Positions 50,471-59,862 of a DNA stretch of 64,000 nt are shown here, piece by piece (positions within the stretch are counted from its first letter, which is position 1; each line of letters starts with the position of its first letter). The translations under genes were made by a program, and so were the position numbers. The notes under the pieces are model-generated. The model searched no databases, was not told where the DNA came from, and saw only the letters and a program-made list of their open reading frames with translations. The stretch spans positions 17,039-81,038 of the forward strand of contig NZ_PQGG01000036.1 in assembly GCF_002915595.1 (NCBI RefSeq), read 5' to 3'. The stretch comes from Zhongshania marina (GTDB taxonomy: Bacteria; Pseudomonadota; Gammaproteobacteria; Pseudomonadales; Spongiibacteraceae).

Positions 50471-52609
50471 ATGAGCAACTCACTTTATTCAGGCAATTTT
50501 CTGCGCATAGATCAACTGGATAATGGCATCGCCGAACTTTGCCTCGACAACCTCAATGCGCCAGTAAACACACTCAGCGTAGAGTTCCGTGAAGAATTGC
50601 GCGACGCGCTAGCCACACTTCCTCTAGATGGAATAAATGGTTTGCTGCTCAGCAGCGCAAAGCCTGGCTTTTTAGCGGGCGCCAATATCGACGAACTTGA
50701 AACCCTGCTAGCCAAAACCACCGCACAACAAATTGAATTTTGTGAAAACACCGCGGCGGTGCTCTGCCAATTAGAGGACCTGCCCTTTCCGAGTGTATGT
50801 GCGGTAAACGGCTTTGCCTTGGGTGGCGGTTTAGAAGTCGCCTTATGTACCGACTACCGCCTAGCAACGGACAGCGCGCTGCTCGGCTTTCCAGAAGTAG
50901 GTCTGGGTGTGTTACCCGGTGTCGGCGGCACCGTAAAATCACCGCGCCTAGCTGGCTTTGAAACTGCATTAGAATGGTTAAGCAGTGGCCGTCAGTACAG
51001 TGGCAAACATGCCCTGAGTGCCGGCATGGTAGATGATATTGCCGATGACAATTCGCTCAGAGAAAAATCACTCGCGCTATTAAACGAGGCCATAAGCGGC
51101 AAGCTCGACTGGCAGCAGCGCCGCAGGCAACGCAAGGGCAGTGTCGAGATAAATACCGAGGCGCTAGAAAACAGCTTTGCTAAATTTAAACGCAGCGCCA
51201 AGCACTATCCCGCTGCTAATACAATTTGCGAACTACTTCAGCGCTGCGCTCCGCTTGATCGCGACGCCGCCCTAAGCGAAGAAGCAGCCTGCTTCTCGCA
51301 ACTAGCCCAAAGCACCACCGCCAAGGCCTTGGTTGCGGTATATCAGGCCCAGCAATCACTGAAAAAGAAGAACAAGCGCTACGCCAATAAAGAAACAATA
51401 GAAAAAGCGGGCGTACTCGGCGCCGGTATTATGGGTGGTGGTATTGCCTATACCACTGCGCTGCGCGGCACCCCCGTTATTATGAAGGACATTCAACAAA
51501 GCGCCGTAGAACTGGGGCTGAAAGAAGCACGTAAACTACTCGGCAAGCAAGTTAGCCAACAGCGCATTAGCCAAGACAAGGCCGATACAATTTTGTCTTC
51601 GATACTAGGTCAACTCGATTTCGCTGATTTCGACAGCCTCGATATTATTGCTGAGGCCGTCGTCGAAAAACTAGAAATCAAACAAGCAGTACTGGCAGAA
51701 ACCGCTAAGAACAGCAGAGCAGACGCCGTATTGGCATCAAACACCTCATCGCTGCGTATTAGTGATATCGCCGCAGGCCTAGACAACCCCGCCCAGCTCG
51801 TCGGCATGCACTTCTTTAACCCAGTACACATGATGCCCTTGGTAGAAGTTGTCAAAGGGCCGCAGAGTAGCGATCAGGCGGTTGCCAAAACCATCGCCTA
51901 TGCGCTGCAAATGGGTAAAACACCTTTACTCGTCAAAGACTGCTCAGGTTTTCTGATCAACCGTATTCTCGGCGCCTACTTCGCGGCGTTTTCTTTGTTG
52001 ATCCGCGAGGGCGTCGACTTCCAGCGTATCGACAATATTATGACCGCGTGGGGTCTACCAATGGGGCCAGCCTACCTACTCGACGTAGCTGGCCTAGACA
52101 CCCTCGACAAAGCTATGCGAATTTTGGGCGAGGCTTATCCAGACGTCATGGCGGCGAATTTTGAAACCGCGATAAATACCCTCGCCAAAGAGGGCCGCTA
52201 CGGTCAAAAAACCGGCGCCGGATTTTATCAATATCAGGCGGATGACAAAGGACGCCCGCAGCGTAGCAACGATCCAAAAACGACAGCGTTACTTGCCGCA
52301 AACCAAATCGGAAGTGCGAATACTATTAGCGATCAAGATATTGAAGACAGATTGGTACTGGCCATGTTGCTTGAAGCCAGCCGCTGCTTGAATGAAGGGA
52401 TTTGCGAATCTGCCGAAGATATCGATACCGGCATGCGCCTAGGTACGGGCTTCCCCGCGCATTTCTGTGGCCCGCTATGGTATGCAGACAACAAAGGTTT
52501 AGACTGGGTAATGGACGGCTGTGAACGTTTTGCAAGTCTCGGCGGTATGTATGCAGCCGATAGCGGATTGATAGAGCGCGCCAAAAACAAGGGCTCGTTT
52601 TACAGCTAA
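50471..52609 (+). CDS. FadB/FadJ-like bifunctional enoyl-CoA hydratase/3-hydroxyacyl-CoA dehydrogenase
   Basis: A 712-residue two-enzyme protein. Residues 1-290 are crotonase with both catalytic glutamates (FALGGGLEVALCTDYRLA and GFPEVGLGVLPGVGGTVKSPRL). From about residue 310 the dehydrogenase starts with AGVLGAGIMGGGIAYTTALRG, then NTSSLRISDIAAGLDNPAQLVGMHFFNPV with the catalytic His, and two C-terminal helical domains (GFLINRILGAYF and the final LGTGFPAHFCGPLWY region). It performs the hydration and oxidation steps of beta-oxidation; a thiolase would normally accompany it and is divergent next door. The strong match to FadJ-type layout makes the assignment firm; chain-length preference is unknown. 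Confidence 0.94.
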   Translation: MSNSLYSGNFLRIDQLDNGIAELCLDNLNAPVNTLSVEFREELRDALATLPLDGINGLLLSSAKPGFLAGANIDELETLLAKTTAQQIEFCENTAAVLCQLEDLPFPSVCAVNGFALGGGLEVALCTDYRLATDSALLGFPEVGLGVLPGVGGTVKSPRLAGFETALEWLSSGRQYSGKHALSAGMVDDIADDNSLREKSLALLNEAISGKLDWQQRRRQRKGSVEINTEALENSFAKFKRSAKHYPAANTICELLQRCAPLDRDAALSEEAACFSQLAQSTTAKALVAVYQAQQSLKKKNKRYANKETIEKAGVLGAGIMGGGIAYTTALRGTPVIMKDIQQSAVELGLKEARKLLGKQVSQQRISQDKADTILSSILGQLDFADFDSLDIIAEAVVEKLEIKQAVLAETAKNSRADAVLASNTSSLRISDIAAGLDNPAQLVGMHFFNPVHMMPLVEVVKGPQSSDQAVAKTIAYALQMGKTPLLVKDCSGFLINRILGAYFAAFSLLIREGVDFQRIDNIMTAWGLPMGPAYLLDVAGLDTLDKAMRILGEAYPDVMAANFETAINTLAKEGRYGQKTGAGFYQYQADDKGRPQRSNDPKTTALLAANQIGSANTISDQDIEDRLVLAMLLEASRCLNEGICESAEDIDTGMRLGTGFPAHFCGPLWYADNKGLDWVMDGCERFASLGGMYAADSGLIERAKNKGSFYS

Positions 52610-52784
52610 TAAATTTGCCTCACAAATTTGCTAATGCATTCGAACTCGTATTAACAATTTGTAAGGCAAATTCAGCTAAAAGTTTGAAACAAACACTCGC
52701 ATCGACACTCTGAATATCTCTGCCTTGCCCCAGATACGCCCCACACTGCGTATTTGGGCTCTCTCCAAAAGCGGCAGATTTTTT

Positions 52785-52811
52785 GCGCCCAACCCACGGG
52801 CGCTTTTTTTT
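52785..52811 (+). terminator. Rho-independent terminator after the FadB-like gene
   Basis: GCGCCC and GGGCGC flank a seven-base loop and are followed by eight T residues, downstream of the FadB-like gene. Confidence 0.9.
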
Positions 52812-52874
52812 GACTGCAGCAATGTATAAAAAAATAGTCTTTATTTGCTAACAGCTAGTACCCTAGCAGTACTA

Positions 52875-53381
52875 TCAAGCGGCACTTGCCATGCATTTAT
52901 CGCAGAGACACTGCAACTCCAATTGTGAATTCAGTAGCTTATAGCCAGCATCAGCAACCTGCAGATCCAACTCGTCAATAATGCGTTTCGAAATGGCAAT
53001 TTCTTTGACGTTTTGGCATTTACTGCAAATTAAAAATTGCGGGACTTCATGGGCGTGGCTACAGGCGATGTGCGAACAGGCGACGTATTTATTCGTCGAG
53101 CTGAGTTTGTGTACCAACAACTCAGACTCCAAATAATCCAAAATTCGGTAAACCGACATCGTCGGCATCGATGCTTCTGCGTTTTTATTATAGGCATCAG
53201 CCACTTCATACGCCGACATGGGGGTAGTTGATACCAGCAACAGCTCCAATATGCGCTTGCGCTTCTCGGTTAGACGACCACCGGAGTCGGCACAGATATC
53301 CTGCGCTTTACCCATAATGGTATTCAGTCGCTGTTGTTTCAAAGCCGTATCTCCAAGTAACGCTCGAGTTATTGTGAGCAT
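52875..53381 (-). CDS. zur: Fur-family regulator, Zur-like
   Basis: A 168-residue Fur-family protein. The DNA-binding half includes RLTEKRKRILELLLVSTTPMSAYEVADAYNKNA and SMPTMSVYRILDYLESELLVHKL. The C-terminal half has metal residues: CSHIACSHAHE, then the CSKC structural-zinc pair and a second LCDKC pair. The context, an AztD-like zinc-binding lipoprotein and a histidine-rich receptor upstream, favours a zinc-sensing Zur over an iron Fur. It represses zinc-uptake genes when zinc is plentiful. It is separated from the other zinc genes by a terminator, so it is transcribed on its own. Confidence 0.85.
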   Translation of the reverse strand: MLTITRALLGDTALKQQRLNTIMGKAQDICADSGGRLTEKRKRILELLLVSTTPMSAYEVADAYNKNAEASMPTMSVYRILDYLESELLVHKLSSTNKYVACSHIACSHAHEVPQFLICSKCQNVKEIAISKRIIDELDLQVADAGYKLLNSQLELQCLCDKCMASAA

Positions 53382-53501
53382 AACTCACCGATGCCGCTAT
53401 ATTCTCTCAAAACCTGGGCAAAGACTAAATATATGCAGCTAAATTACTTAAACACCTCCCTTTGGTGAAATAGCCCTCGATGCTCTTGCTGTTTACTCTA
53501 C

Positions 53502-53528
53502 AAAAAAAAGCGGAAGCAGAGCTTCCGC
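53502..53528 (-). terminator. Rho-independent terminator after the AztD-like gene
   Basis: Read leftward, GCGGAAGC-TCT-GCTTCCGC is followed by a run of T residues, 32 bp after the stop of the lipoprotein gene. Confidence 0.92.
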
Positions 53529-53560
53529 AAATACCTGACAGAGACTAGAAATAGCGATTC

Positions 53561-54931
53561 TTAATGGTCATGCTCTTCTGCAATACCCAACCAAGTAATC
53601 ATACTAGGTACATAATCCAGCTCAATTTCACCGCTAACCTCAAAGGTGTCTAAGTCCACAATCACAATATGCTGAGAAATGGGGTCTGCAATATAGACCG
53701 TATGGCCATTTTGCGAGAACGTCATTGAGAAGTTAGCGCCCTCTGGCATCGCGCTAAGATCAGCACCGGTGATTTCTATGCGCCCGCTGTATTCCCAGTG
53801 GGTGTAATCCCCTTCTTGGTGAGGTGTTATTTGTGTGAGATAGCCTTGATTATCCAAAATAACAAATTGCTCAGCCTCATAGGCAAAGCCACGTGCCACA
53901 GGCTTGGCATTTTCAAGTGGCTCCCAGTCTACTAACTCAAGCTCACCTAAAACCGGATCAATAACAAAAAATTGGCTCACATCACCGGAGGAAGCAAGCC
54001 CAATAAACTGCTCACTAGCTTCATGCCCCCAAATACTGCCGATACGCGCACCTTCAATAAGGGAGTCTGGGTTGTCGATCTTTTGCGCACTGTAATCGCC
54101 ATTGTCGCCCTCAATCGCGAGTAAAACGCCGTCACTACATCCGAAAACGACATGCCCTTCGTTCTGCGCGGCACCATGTAAATCGGGGCAAGCTAGGTCT
54201 AGTGTTTGCTCCAGCGCATAACTGCCATTGTGAAGGTGGTAGACGCCAACCTGATCAGGAAGGATGACATTATTAGAGCTGCTATCTTCATCGTCGCGAC
54301 GAATAGTAGATAGTAAGTGCTCGCCTCTAGGCTCCGCCACCCCATGCATAGGCATATCAAAATTTATTTGAGCTGGTATGCCAGCCCCTGCGATTAACTC
54401 ATCAGTAATAACTTGAACCGAGGCATTACTATCGGCAGCCGCATCACCATCATAAAAAATGGCCACTTCGCCATCATGTGCAACAAAGTGCGTTGGCCGA
54501 CTTCCAGCAAGGCTGAAATTAATAAGTTTTGGCATAGAGGAATACAAATCAAAATGATCATCATGGGGTTCCTGCCACAAGCCGCCATCAACAAAGCTTA
54601 CTTTATTGGCATTGCGCTCGATCAATGCTGCATAACGATATGTACCCGAGGCGTAAACCGAACTCGGTATAGCATCTAGTGCAATTGATGTAATTAAATC
54701 ATTATCGTCTAAATCAAAAACCTCGGCCTGCAGCTCACCGGAGTTAAGTACAAATAGCCGCCCGCCCGCTTCACCACCATGATTGTGATCATCATGGTCG
54801 TCGTCATCGGTAACGATAGGCTCTCTTTCAACGATTCTAGTATCGCCACCGCCACACGCGGTAAGCGCCAGCACCGCACTCATTGCCATAACAAGAGCCT
54901 GCAGCTTAAATATTGTATTCTGTTGTTTCAT
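53561..54931 (-). CDS. AztD-like zinc-binding beta-propeller lipoprotein
   Basis: A 456-residue exported protein with a lipobox (LALTACGGG). A metal-binding DDDDHDDHNHGGE segment at residues 40-55 is followed by a seven-bladed propeller-like repeat pattern (GRLFVLNSGELQAEVFDLDDNDL, VYIADPISQHIVIVDLDTFEVSGEIELDY) and a final EEHDH. The periplasmic zinc chaperone AztD has this architecture and delivers zinc to AztC. The gene follows the ZnuD-like receptor by 53 bp on the same strand, so the two form an outer-membrane zinc-import unit. Identification as AztD is by architecture and context, and the match is moderate. Confidence 0.72.
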   Translation of the reverse strand: MKQQNTIFKLQALVMAMSAVLALTACGGGDTRIVEREPIVTDDDDHDDHNHGGEAGGRLFVLNSGELQAEVFDLDDNDLITSIALDAIPSSVYASGTYRYAALIERNANKVSFVDGGLWQEPHDDHFDLYSSMPKLINFSLAGSRPTHFVAHDGEVAIFYDGDAAADSNASVQVITDELIAGAGIPAQINFDMPMHGVAEPRGEHLLSTIRRDDEDSSSNNVILPDQVGVYHLHNGSYALEQTLDLACPDLHGAAQNEGHVVFGCSDGVLLAIEGDNGDYSAQKIDNPDSLIEGARIGSIWGHEASEQFIGLASSGDVSQFFVIDPVLGELELVDWEPLENAKPVARGFAYEAEQFVILDNQGYLTQITPHQEGDYTHWEYSGRIEITGADLSAMPEGANFSMTFSQNGHTVYIADPISQHIVIVDLDTFEVSGEIELDYVPSMITWLGIAEEHDH

Positions 54932-54984
54932 TTCTCATCCTTAAAATGTAAATGTGAATTAATGGGGTTACCGAATTCCTAGCA

Positions 54985-57306
54985 CTAAAATTCGCCGCGA
55001 ATACCGACGGTAAAATTGCGCCCAGGTCGCGGAGCGATATCTTTAATAAAGGAGGTGTGAACAAGGGCCTCGGTATCACCGAGGTTTTCCGCTTTCAAAA
55101 ATAGCGTTACGTCTTTAGAACCTATTGGCAGCCGGTAGCTTACGCTTGCATCAACCATGTCGTAGCCGTCGGTGGTCGTTTCCAAATCCGCCACATCGCT
55201 CTGCTTGGCATACCGCGTCCAACTTAGCGTTGCGCTAGTGCGCTCACCGCTATACTCCAAGTCCGCACCAAAACGTAATGGCGGTGTTCGCGGCAGCACT
55301 GTGCCGTCACTCAGCTCTGCGTGAACATAGTCGGAAAACACAGTGGTTTGCCAATGCTGATTTAGTTTCCAGATTCCCTGAGCTTCGAAGCCATAGAATT
55401 CCGCGTCTGCATGACTAAACAGATACACAGGTAATTCATCTTCGTGCTCGCCTTCGCCGCCGTGATCGTGGTCGTGCCCACTCTCAGCGAATAAGCCTGT
55501 TGCACCTTGGTAATAGTAGTCGTCAATTTGGTTATAAAAGAAATTTAAAATAATTCCGACATCACCTTCGTGCTTACGAAAAGTTAGGTCGATATTATTT
55601 GAGGTTTCTAGCTCGAAATCAGAATCGCTTAAAGCAAAATGCAGCTCGCCATCCTCTTCATGCAGTGCAAACAGTGCCCCCACCTCATAGGCGCCCGTAC
55701 CAATATGAGGACCAAATGATAATAACTCTGACGCTGACGGCGCGCGCTGAGACCGCGAAACCGAAATACCGAGGTTATAACCGGGCATAAAATCCCACAC
55801 AGCGCCCAGCGATACACTGAATGGACTGAAGTCATGATCTACTGCAAATACGCGGCTTACTTCATCGCCGTGGTCGTGGTGTTCCTCCTCGGCATCGTGC
55901 CCGTGCACCTCAATACTCGGCAACAACACCCTATCTGCACTTACGGTAACATGTTCTATACGCGCACCCATTTGCACTAACACATCACCAAAGTGCCGCT
56001 CTTCCATTAGCGCCAGTGCGAAGGTTTCGGATTCTGACGGCGGTGTAAATGCCTCTTCACCCTCAGCCTCAACTTCACTATTTTTATAATGTAAATTTAT
56101 TGCCCCCTTCCAATGCGCCAACTCTCGGTGAAATAAATCTACCCGCAACTCTGAGCTTTGATTGAAAAACTGCGTACCTACCACGCCACCCTCAATTTCA
56201 GAATGGCTATAATCTGTGTAGGAGGCTCGGGTGTGAATGGCGTTTAGCCATGGTGAATCTAGGTTTATTTCACTTATTAATTGGTACCTGTCCTGTTCTA
56301 AATCAGCGTATACACCCTCTTCTTCGCCCTCATGCCCTCCGTGACTATGGCCAGGGATTCCGTATTCTCTGTCTAAACGACCTACTGAAATACCAACATA
56401 GCCATTGTCCAATAAATAGCTGCTGCCCAAGGTATAACCACTCGATTCCTCATCGCTATTGGCAACAGTCTTCTCCCCATCCAGCGCAACTGGTACATCA
56501 TAGTCATCTGATTCCCGGCTGAACCCATCGACATAAAATGCAAAATTGTCCGTACCACTGCTGGCATTAAACGACGCCAGATTTTGCTTATCGACGGATT
56601 CTCGGCTCAATAAAACTTCACCACGGGTTTCAGAGCTAATGGGCACCCGTCTATCCACCACATTTACAACACCGCCGATCGCGCCACTGCCGTAGAACAA
56701 AGTTGCAGGGCCGCGTAATACTTCCAACTGCTGGGCGGTTGACACCTCGGATGCCACCGAATGATCTGGCCCCACCCGCGACACATCACTCACATCCAAG
56801 TTATTCTGGGTAATTAAAACCCGTGGCCCGCTTAGGCCACGTATTACCGGCGTGCTCGCAACTGAGCCATGAAAATTGGTGTTTACACCGGGCTGGCGAC
56901 CCAAACTATCGCCCAAGGTCGCGGCCTGCTGTCTGCGCAAGGCGTCACCACTCAACACCGTAACCGGTACAGACGATTCAATAACAGAGGCGTGAACCGG
57001 CAAGCCAATGACATCGACTTGCTCGATAACGGTATTCGATAGGGTGACCACAATAGCCCCATCTTCTTGCTCATGTAGATGTAGCATACGGTGGCTATAT
57101 CCCGCCGCCATCACATGAATTTCATTGCTATCACCCTGCAAAAAAAATCGACCTTGCTCGTCAGTAACAACTGCCTGAGCAGAGCTAAGCCCTTTAACGA
57201 TGGCCCCCGCAACCGGCGCTCCCCTATCATTCACTACAACGCCCTCTACGGCATAAGCCTTTATAGAGGCCAGCGCAAGGACACCAAGCAATAGCTTGTA
57301 TTTCAT
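54985..57306 (-). CDS. ZnuD-like TonB-dependent zinc receptor with His/Asp-rich loops
   Basis: A receptor of about 773 residues starting at ATG 57306 (GGAGAG upstream; an in-frame start ten codons earlier is less likely). After a signal peptide comes a carboxypeptidase-regulatory-like domain (VEGVVVNDRGAPVAGAIVKG), then plug motifs (IRGLSGPRVLITQNN, LRGPATLFYGSGAIGGVVNVVDRR) and the barrel, ending TVGIRGEF. Three loops are very rich in metal-binding residues: GHSHGGHEGEEE, HGHDAEEEHHDHGDE and GHDHDHGGEGEHEDE. This is the hallmark of ZnuD-type zinc or zinc-complex receptors. A zinc-box-like palindrome lies 103 bp upstream. It powers zinc entry through TonB. Confidence 0.9.
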   Translation of the reverse strand: MKYKLLLGVLALASIKAYAVEGVVVNDRGAPVAGAIVKGLSSAQAVVTDEQGRFFLQGDSNEIHVMAAGYSHRMLHLHEQEDGAIVVTLSNTVIEQVDVIGLPVHASVIESSVPVTVLSGDALRRQQAATLGDSLGRQPGVNTNFHGSVASTPVIRGLSGPRVLITQNNLDVSDVSRVGPDHSVASEVSTAQQLEVLRGPATLFYGSGAIGGVVNVVDRRVPISSETRGEVLLSRESVDKQNLASFNASSGTDNFAFYVDGFSRESDDYDVPVALDGEKTVANSDEESSGYTLGSSYLLDNGYVGISVGRLDREYGIPGHSHGGHEGEEEGVYADLEQDRYQLISEINLDSPWLNAIHTRASYTDYSHSEIEGGVVGTQFFNQSSELRVDLFHRELAHWKGAINLHYKNSEVEAEGEEAFTPPSESETFALALMEERHFGDVLVQMGARIEHVTVSADRVLLPSIEVHGHDAEEEHHDHGDEVSRVFAVDHDFSPFSVSLGAVWDFMPGYNLGISVSRSQRAPSASELLSFGPHIGTGAYEVGALFALHEEDGELHFALSDSDFELETSNNIDLTFRKHEGDVGIILNFFYNQIDDYYYQGATGLFAESGHDHDHGGEGEHEDELPVYLFSHADAEFYGFEAQGIWKLNQHWQTTVFSDYVHAELSDGTVLPRTPPLRFGADLEYSGERTSATLSWTRYAKQSDVADLETTTDGYDMVDASVSYRLPIGSKDVTLFLKAENLGDTEALVHTSFIKDIAPRPGRNFTVGIRGEF

Positions 57307-57409
57307 TTTTCTCTCCAATAATGCGATTGCAAACATTCGCCAAATTAGGTCCAGTCTGCCTCGTAAAATATTCCTATAGACCTAGTCGTCACCCGCCAAC
57401 ATTAGAGAT

Positions 57410-57426
57410 ATGATATACCATATCAT
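57410..57426. promoter_or_regulatory. Possible Zur box before the ZnuD-like receptor
   Basis: ATGATATACCATATCAT has six-base palindromic arms (ATGATA/TATCAT) around TACCA and AT-rich flanks, like proteobacterial Zur boxes. It lies 103 bp before the receptor start; binding is inferred from neighbours. Confidence 0.55.
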
Positions 57427-57527
57427 TAATAAGTCAAAGACACCTCTTCGAAATATCCCGCTGTGAGTCGCGTACTCAATTCTTAAAATGACGCCGCCGA
57501 CGGAAATTAATAACCTTTTATGTAATT

Positions 57528-57543
57528 TCGTCTTAATCGACGA
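57528..57543. promoter_or_regulatory. Regulon palindrome before the aldehyde dehydrogenase
   Basis: TCGTCT-TAAT-CGACGA has one mismatch. It is 79 bp before the aldehyde dehydrogenase start and 221 bp from the ZnuD-like start on the other strand. Confidence 0.65.
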
Positions 57544-57622
57544 GAACACCACGATCAGCAGCCCTCATGATGTAGCCTACCCATCTATACCAATTTCAGA
57601 CGGCAATTAATTCGGATCTACT

Positions 57623-59092
57623 ATGGAAAACGCGCGCAGTACCAACACCCAAACTAATCAGCACACGAGCAAGCTTGGCTGCTTAACGCCAGAGCTAAAT
57701 TCGCGGATACAGCAGATATTTTCTGGGCAGGCCAAAACCGCTATCGCGCTTAGAAAATCCAGTACCGAGGAACGAATCGCTAAACTAAAGCGCCTGCGCA
57801 GCGTGATCATGGATCACCAGCAAGCAATCATCGACGCAGCACAAAAAGACTTTGGGCGCAGCCCCGCCGAAGTCGAATTCACCGAATTAATGCCAGTGAT
57901 TATGGAAATTTCTGACCACTGCAAGCACCTTAAAAAGTGGCTAAAACCCCGCCGCGCAAAAATGTCGGCGATGATGTTTGGCAGCAGCTCTTACACCCAA
58001 TACGAAGCCCGTGGTCGCTGCCTGATTATTGCGCCGTGGAATTATCCGGTCACCCTTTGTCTGGGCCCATTGGTGCCGGCTATTGCCTGCGGCAATACCG
58101 TTATTATTAAAACCTCTGAAATGGCACCCAACTTTTCTAAGGTGTTGGTGAGTATCGTTAATAGCTGCTTTGATGAAAATGAAGTCGCCATCATTGAGGG
58201 TGACGCGAGTGTTGCATCCGCCTTATTAGACCTGCCCTTCGACCACATGTTTTTTACCGGAGCGCCCAATATCGGCAAAATTGTAATGAGCGCAGCGGCG
58301 AAACACCTAAGTAGTGTCACCTTGGAACTGGGTGGAAAATCGCCGATTATTATCGACGAAACCGCCGACCTAGAATTAGCCGCACGAACCATCGCATGGG
58401 GTAAGTACATCAACAATGGCCAGACCTGCATCGCACCCGACCACATTTACGTTCACCAGTCGGTGATGCAAGACTTCACCCACGCGATCACCAATGCGAT
58501 GAACGAATGGTATGGCGAAGGCATGGCAGCCAAAACCAGCCAGCTAGCTCGTATTATTAACCGTCGCCACACCGAGCGGGTAAATGGTTTACTGCAGGAT
58601 GCGAAAGAACACGGCGCGAAAGTGGTTTACGGCGGTGCAGTTGATTTAGACACCAACTTTATTTCACCGACTCTGCTAAGCGATATTCCAGACCATGCCC
58701 GCATCATGCAAGAAGAAATTTTTGGCCCACTACTGCCACTCATTTCCTATAACGCTTTGGATGAAGTGATTAATAAAATCAACAGCCAGCCCAAACCATT
58801 GGCGCTGTATATATGGAGCAGAAACAAAAATAATGCAGATAGAATTATTGCCGAAACCACCGCAGGTGGCACCTGCGTAAATCATATTGCCGCGCATTTC
58901 TTAGATCAAAACCTGCCCTTTGGCGGCGTCAATAATTCGGGAATCGGCAGCTATCACGGCGAGTGGGGTATTCGCGCCTTTGCCCACGAGCGCGCCATTG
59001 TGCGCTCGCACTATATGACCGCGAAGATGTTCTTCCCCCCTTACACGCCGCGTATCCGCAAAATACTCGGTCTGGTTTTAAAATACATTTAA
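57623..59092 (+). CDS. Aldehyde dehydrogenase, coniferyl/fatty-aldehyde (ALDH3-like) type
   Basis: A 489-residue NAD(P)-dependent dehydrogenase. Catalytic Glu and Cys appear as LELGGKSP and NNGQTCIAPDHIYV; PWNYPVTLCLGPLVPAIACGN is the cofactor region and LPFGGVNNSGIGSYHG is typical of the ALDH3 subgroup. The C-terminal tail (FFPPYTPRIRKILGLVLKYI) is hydrophobic and basic, often a membrane association signal in fatty-aldehyde dehydrogenases. It oxidises an aldehyde, for example from a hydroxylated side chain, to a carboxylate ready for CoA activation. It belongs to the regulon through the upstream palindrome. Confidence 0.93.
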   Translation: MENARSTNTQTNQHTSKLGCLTPELNSRIQQIFSGQAKTAIALRKSSTEERIAKLKRLRSVIMDHQQAIIDAAQKDFGRSPAEVEFTELMPVIMEISDHCKHLKKWLKPRRAKMSAMMFGSSSYTQYEARGRCLIIAPWNYPVTLCLGPLVPAIACGNTVIIKTSEMAPNFSKVLVSIVNSCFDENEVAIIEGDASVASALLDLPFDHMFFTGAPNIGKIVMSAAAKHLSSVTLELGGKSPIIIDETADLELAARTIAWGKYINNGQTCIAPDHIYVHQSVMQDFTHAITNAMNEWYGEGMAAKTSQLARIINRRHTERVNGLLQDAKEHGAKVVYGGAVDLDTNFISPTLLSDIPDHARIMQEEIFGPLLPLISYNALDEVINKINSQPKPLALYIWSRNKNNADRIIAETTAGGTCVNHIAAHFLDQNLPFGGVNNSGIGSYHGEWGIRAFAHERAIVRSHYMTAKMFFPPYTPRIRKILGLVLKYI

Positions 59093-59107
59093 TTCCAGCA
59101 ATGACTG

Positions 59108-59758
59108 CTAAGGCCTATCAACTTCTGGCCTTAGCAGGTACACCACCTCCTCAGCCTTAACCTGCCCTTTTAAGCCACCCGCCACAGCAATACGCTCCAC
59201 GCACGCAATGGCGTAGTGTTCTTCGTAATGGTCATGCAGCTCTTTTTTAGTCACAGAAAAAGGTGGGCCATCATGCACACTCTGATCATACTCAAAGCAA
59301 ATCACCAACTGCTGCGCGTGGTGTGAAATATCCTTAAGGAGCTGGGTATATTTACATCGCATTGCAAATGGCAGGGCCACTAAGGCAGCGCGATCATATA
59401 TAGCATCTACCGACTGAAGTATCTCTGCGTTCAATTCAAAAATATCGCCAAGATAAATATCTATATTGCTAGCAGAATAATGCAGCAATTTACCTACTGG
59501 CTTGACCTGAGCAGTCACCCCCAGCTCAGCAAACAATTCTTTTACTGCTATTTCACTTAGCTCTGCACCAACAACGCGGTAATTATTTGCCAACAACCAG
59601 GCAATGTCCTTGGTCTTACCGCATAACGGAATAAACACCCGGTCACCCGCCGACAAGGCAAGTTGGCTGAAATGCGCTTTTAATAATGGATTCCCCTGCT
59701 CTTGGTGAAAACCAATCTCCTTTGCACTCCATCGACTATGCCAAAATTCTGCATCCAT
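59108..59758 (-). CDS. tpm: Thiopurine S-methyltransferase
   Basis: A 216-residue S-adenosylmethionine enzyme with the characteristic FWHSRWSAKEIGFHQEQGNPLL N-terminus, VFIPLCGKTKDIAWLL (SAM-binding loop) and YDRAALVALPFAMR. It methylates thiopurines and, in many gammaproteobacteria, selenite or tellurite. The gene converges on the aldehyde dehydrogenase and is divergent from the MerR regulator. It shows no obvious link to the catabolic set. Confidence 0.93.
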   Translation of the reverse strand: MDAEFWHSRWSAKEIGFHQEQGNPLLKAHFSQLALSAGDRVFIPLCGKTKDIAWLLANNYRVVGAELSEIAVKELFAELGVTAQVKPVGKLLHYSASNIDIYLGDIFELNAEILQSVDAIYDRAALVALPFAMRCKYTQLLKDISHHAQQLVICFEYDQSVHDGPPFSVTKKELHDHYEEHYAIACVERIAVAGGLKGQVKAEEVVYLLRPEVDRP

Positions 59759-59831
59759 ATACGCCCCCTAAACTATTCATCCCATCAATAAACTTGCTTG
59801 TGAATAGCAAGTACGAAAGATAGCATACAAG

Positions 59832-59847
59832 TTCAAGTCGACTTTAA
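59832..59847. promoter_or_regulatory. Candidate MerR operator
   Basis: TTCAAGTCGACTTTAA is a 16-bp palindrome with one mismatched pair, 15 bp before the MerR GTG start. MerR-family proteins bind such dyads inside their own promoter. Confidence 0.5.
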
Positions 59848-59862
59848 GTCAAGAGGAAAACC

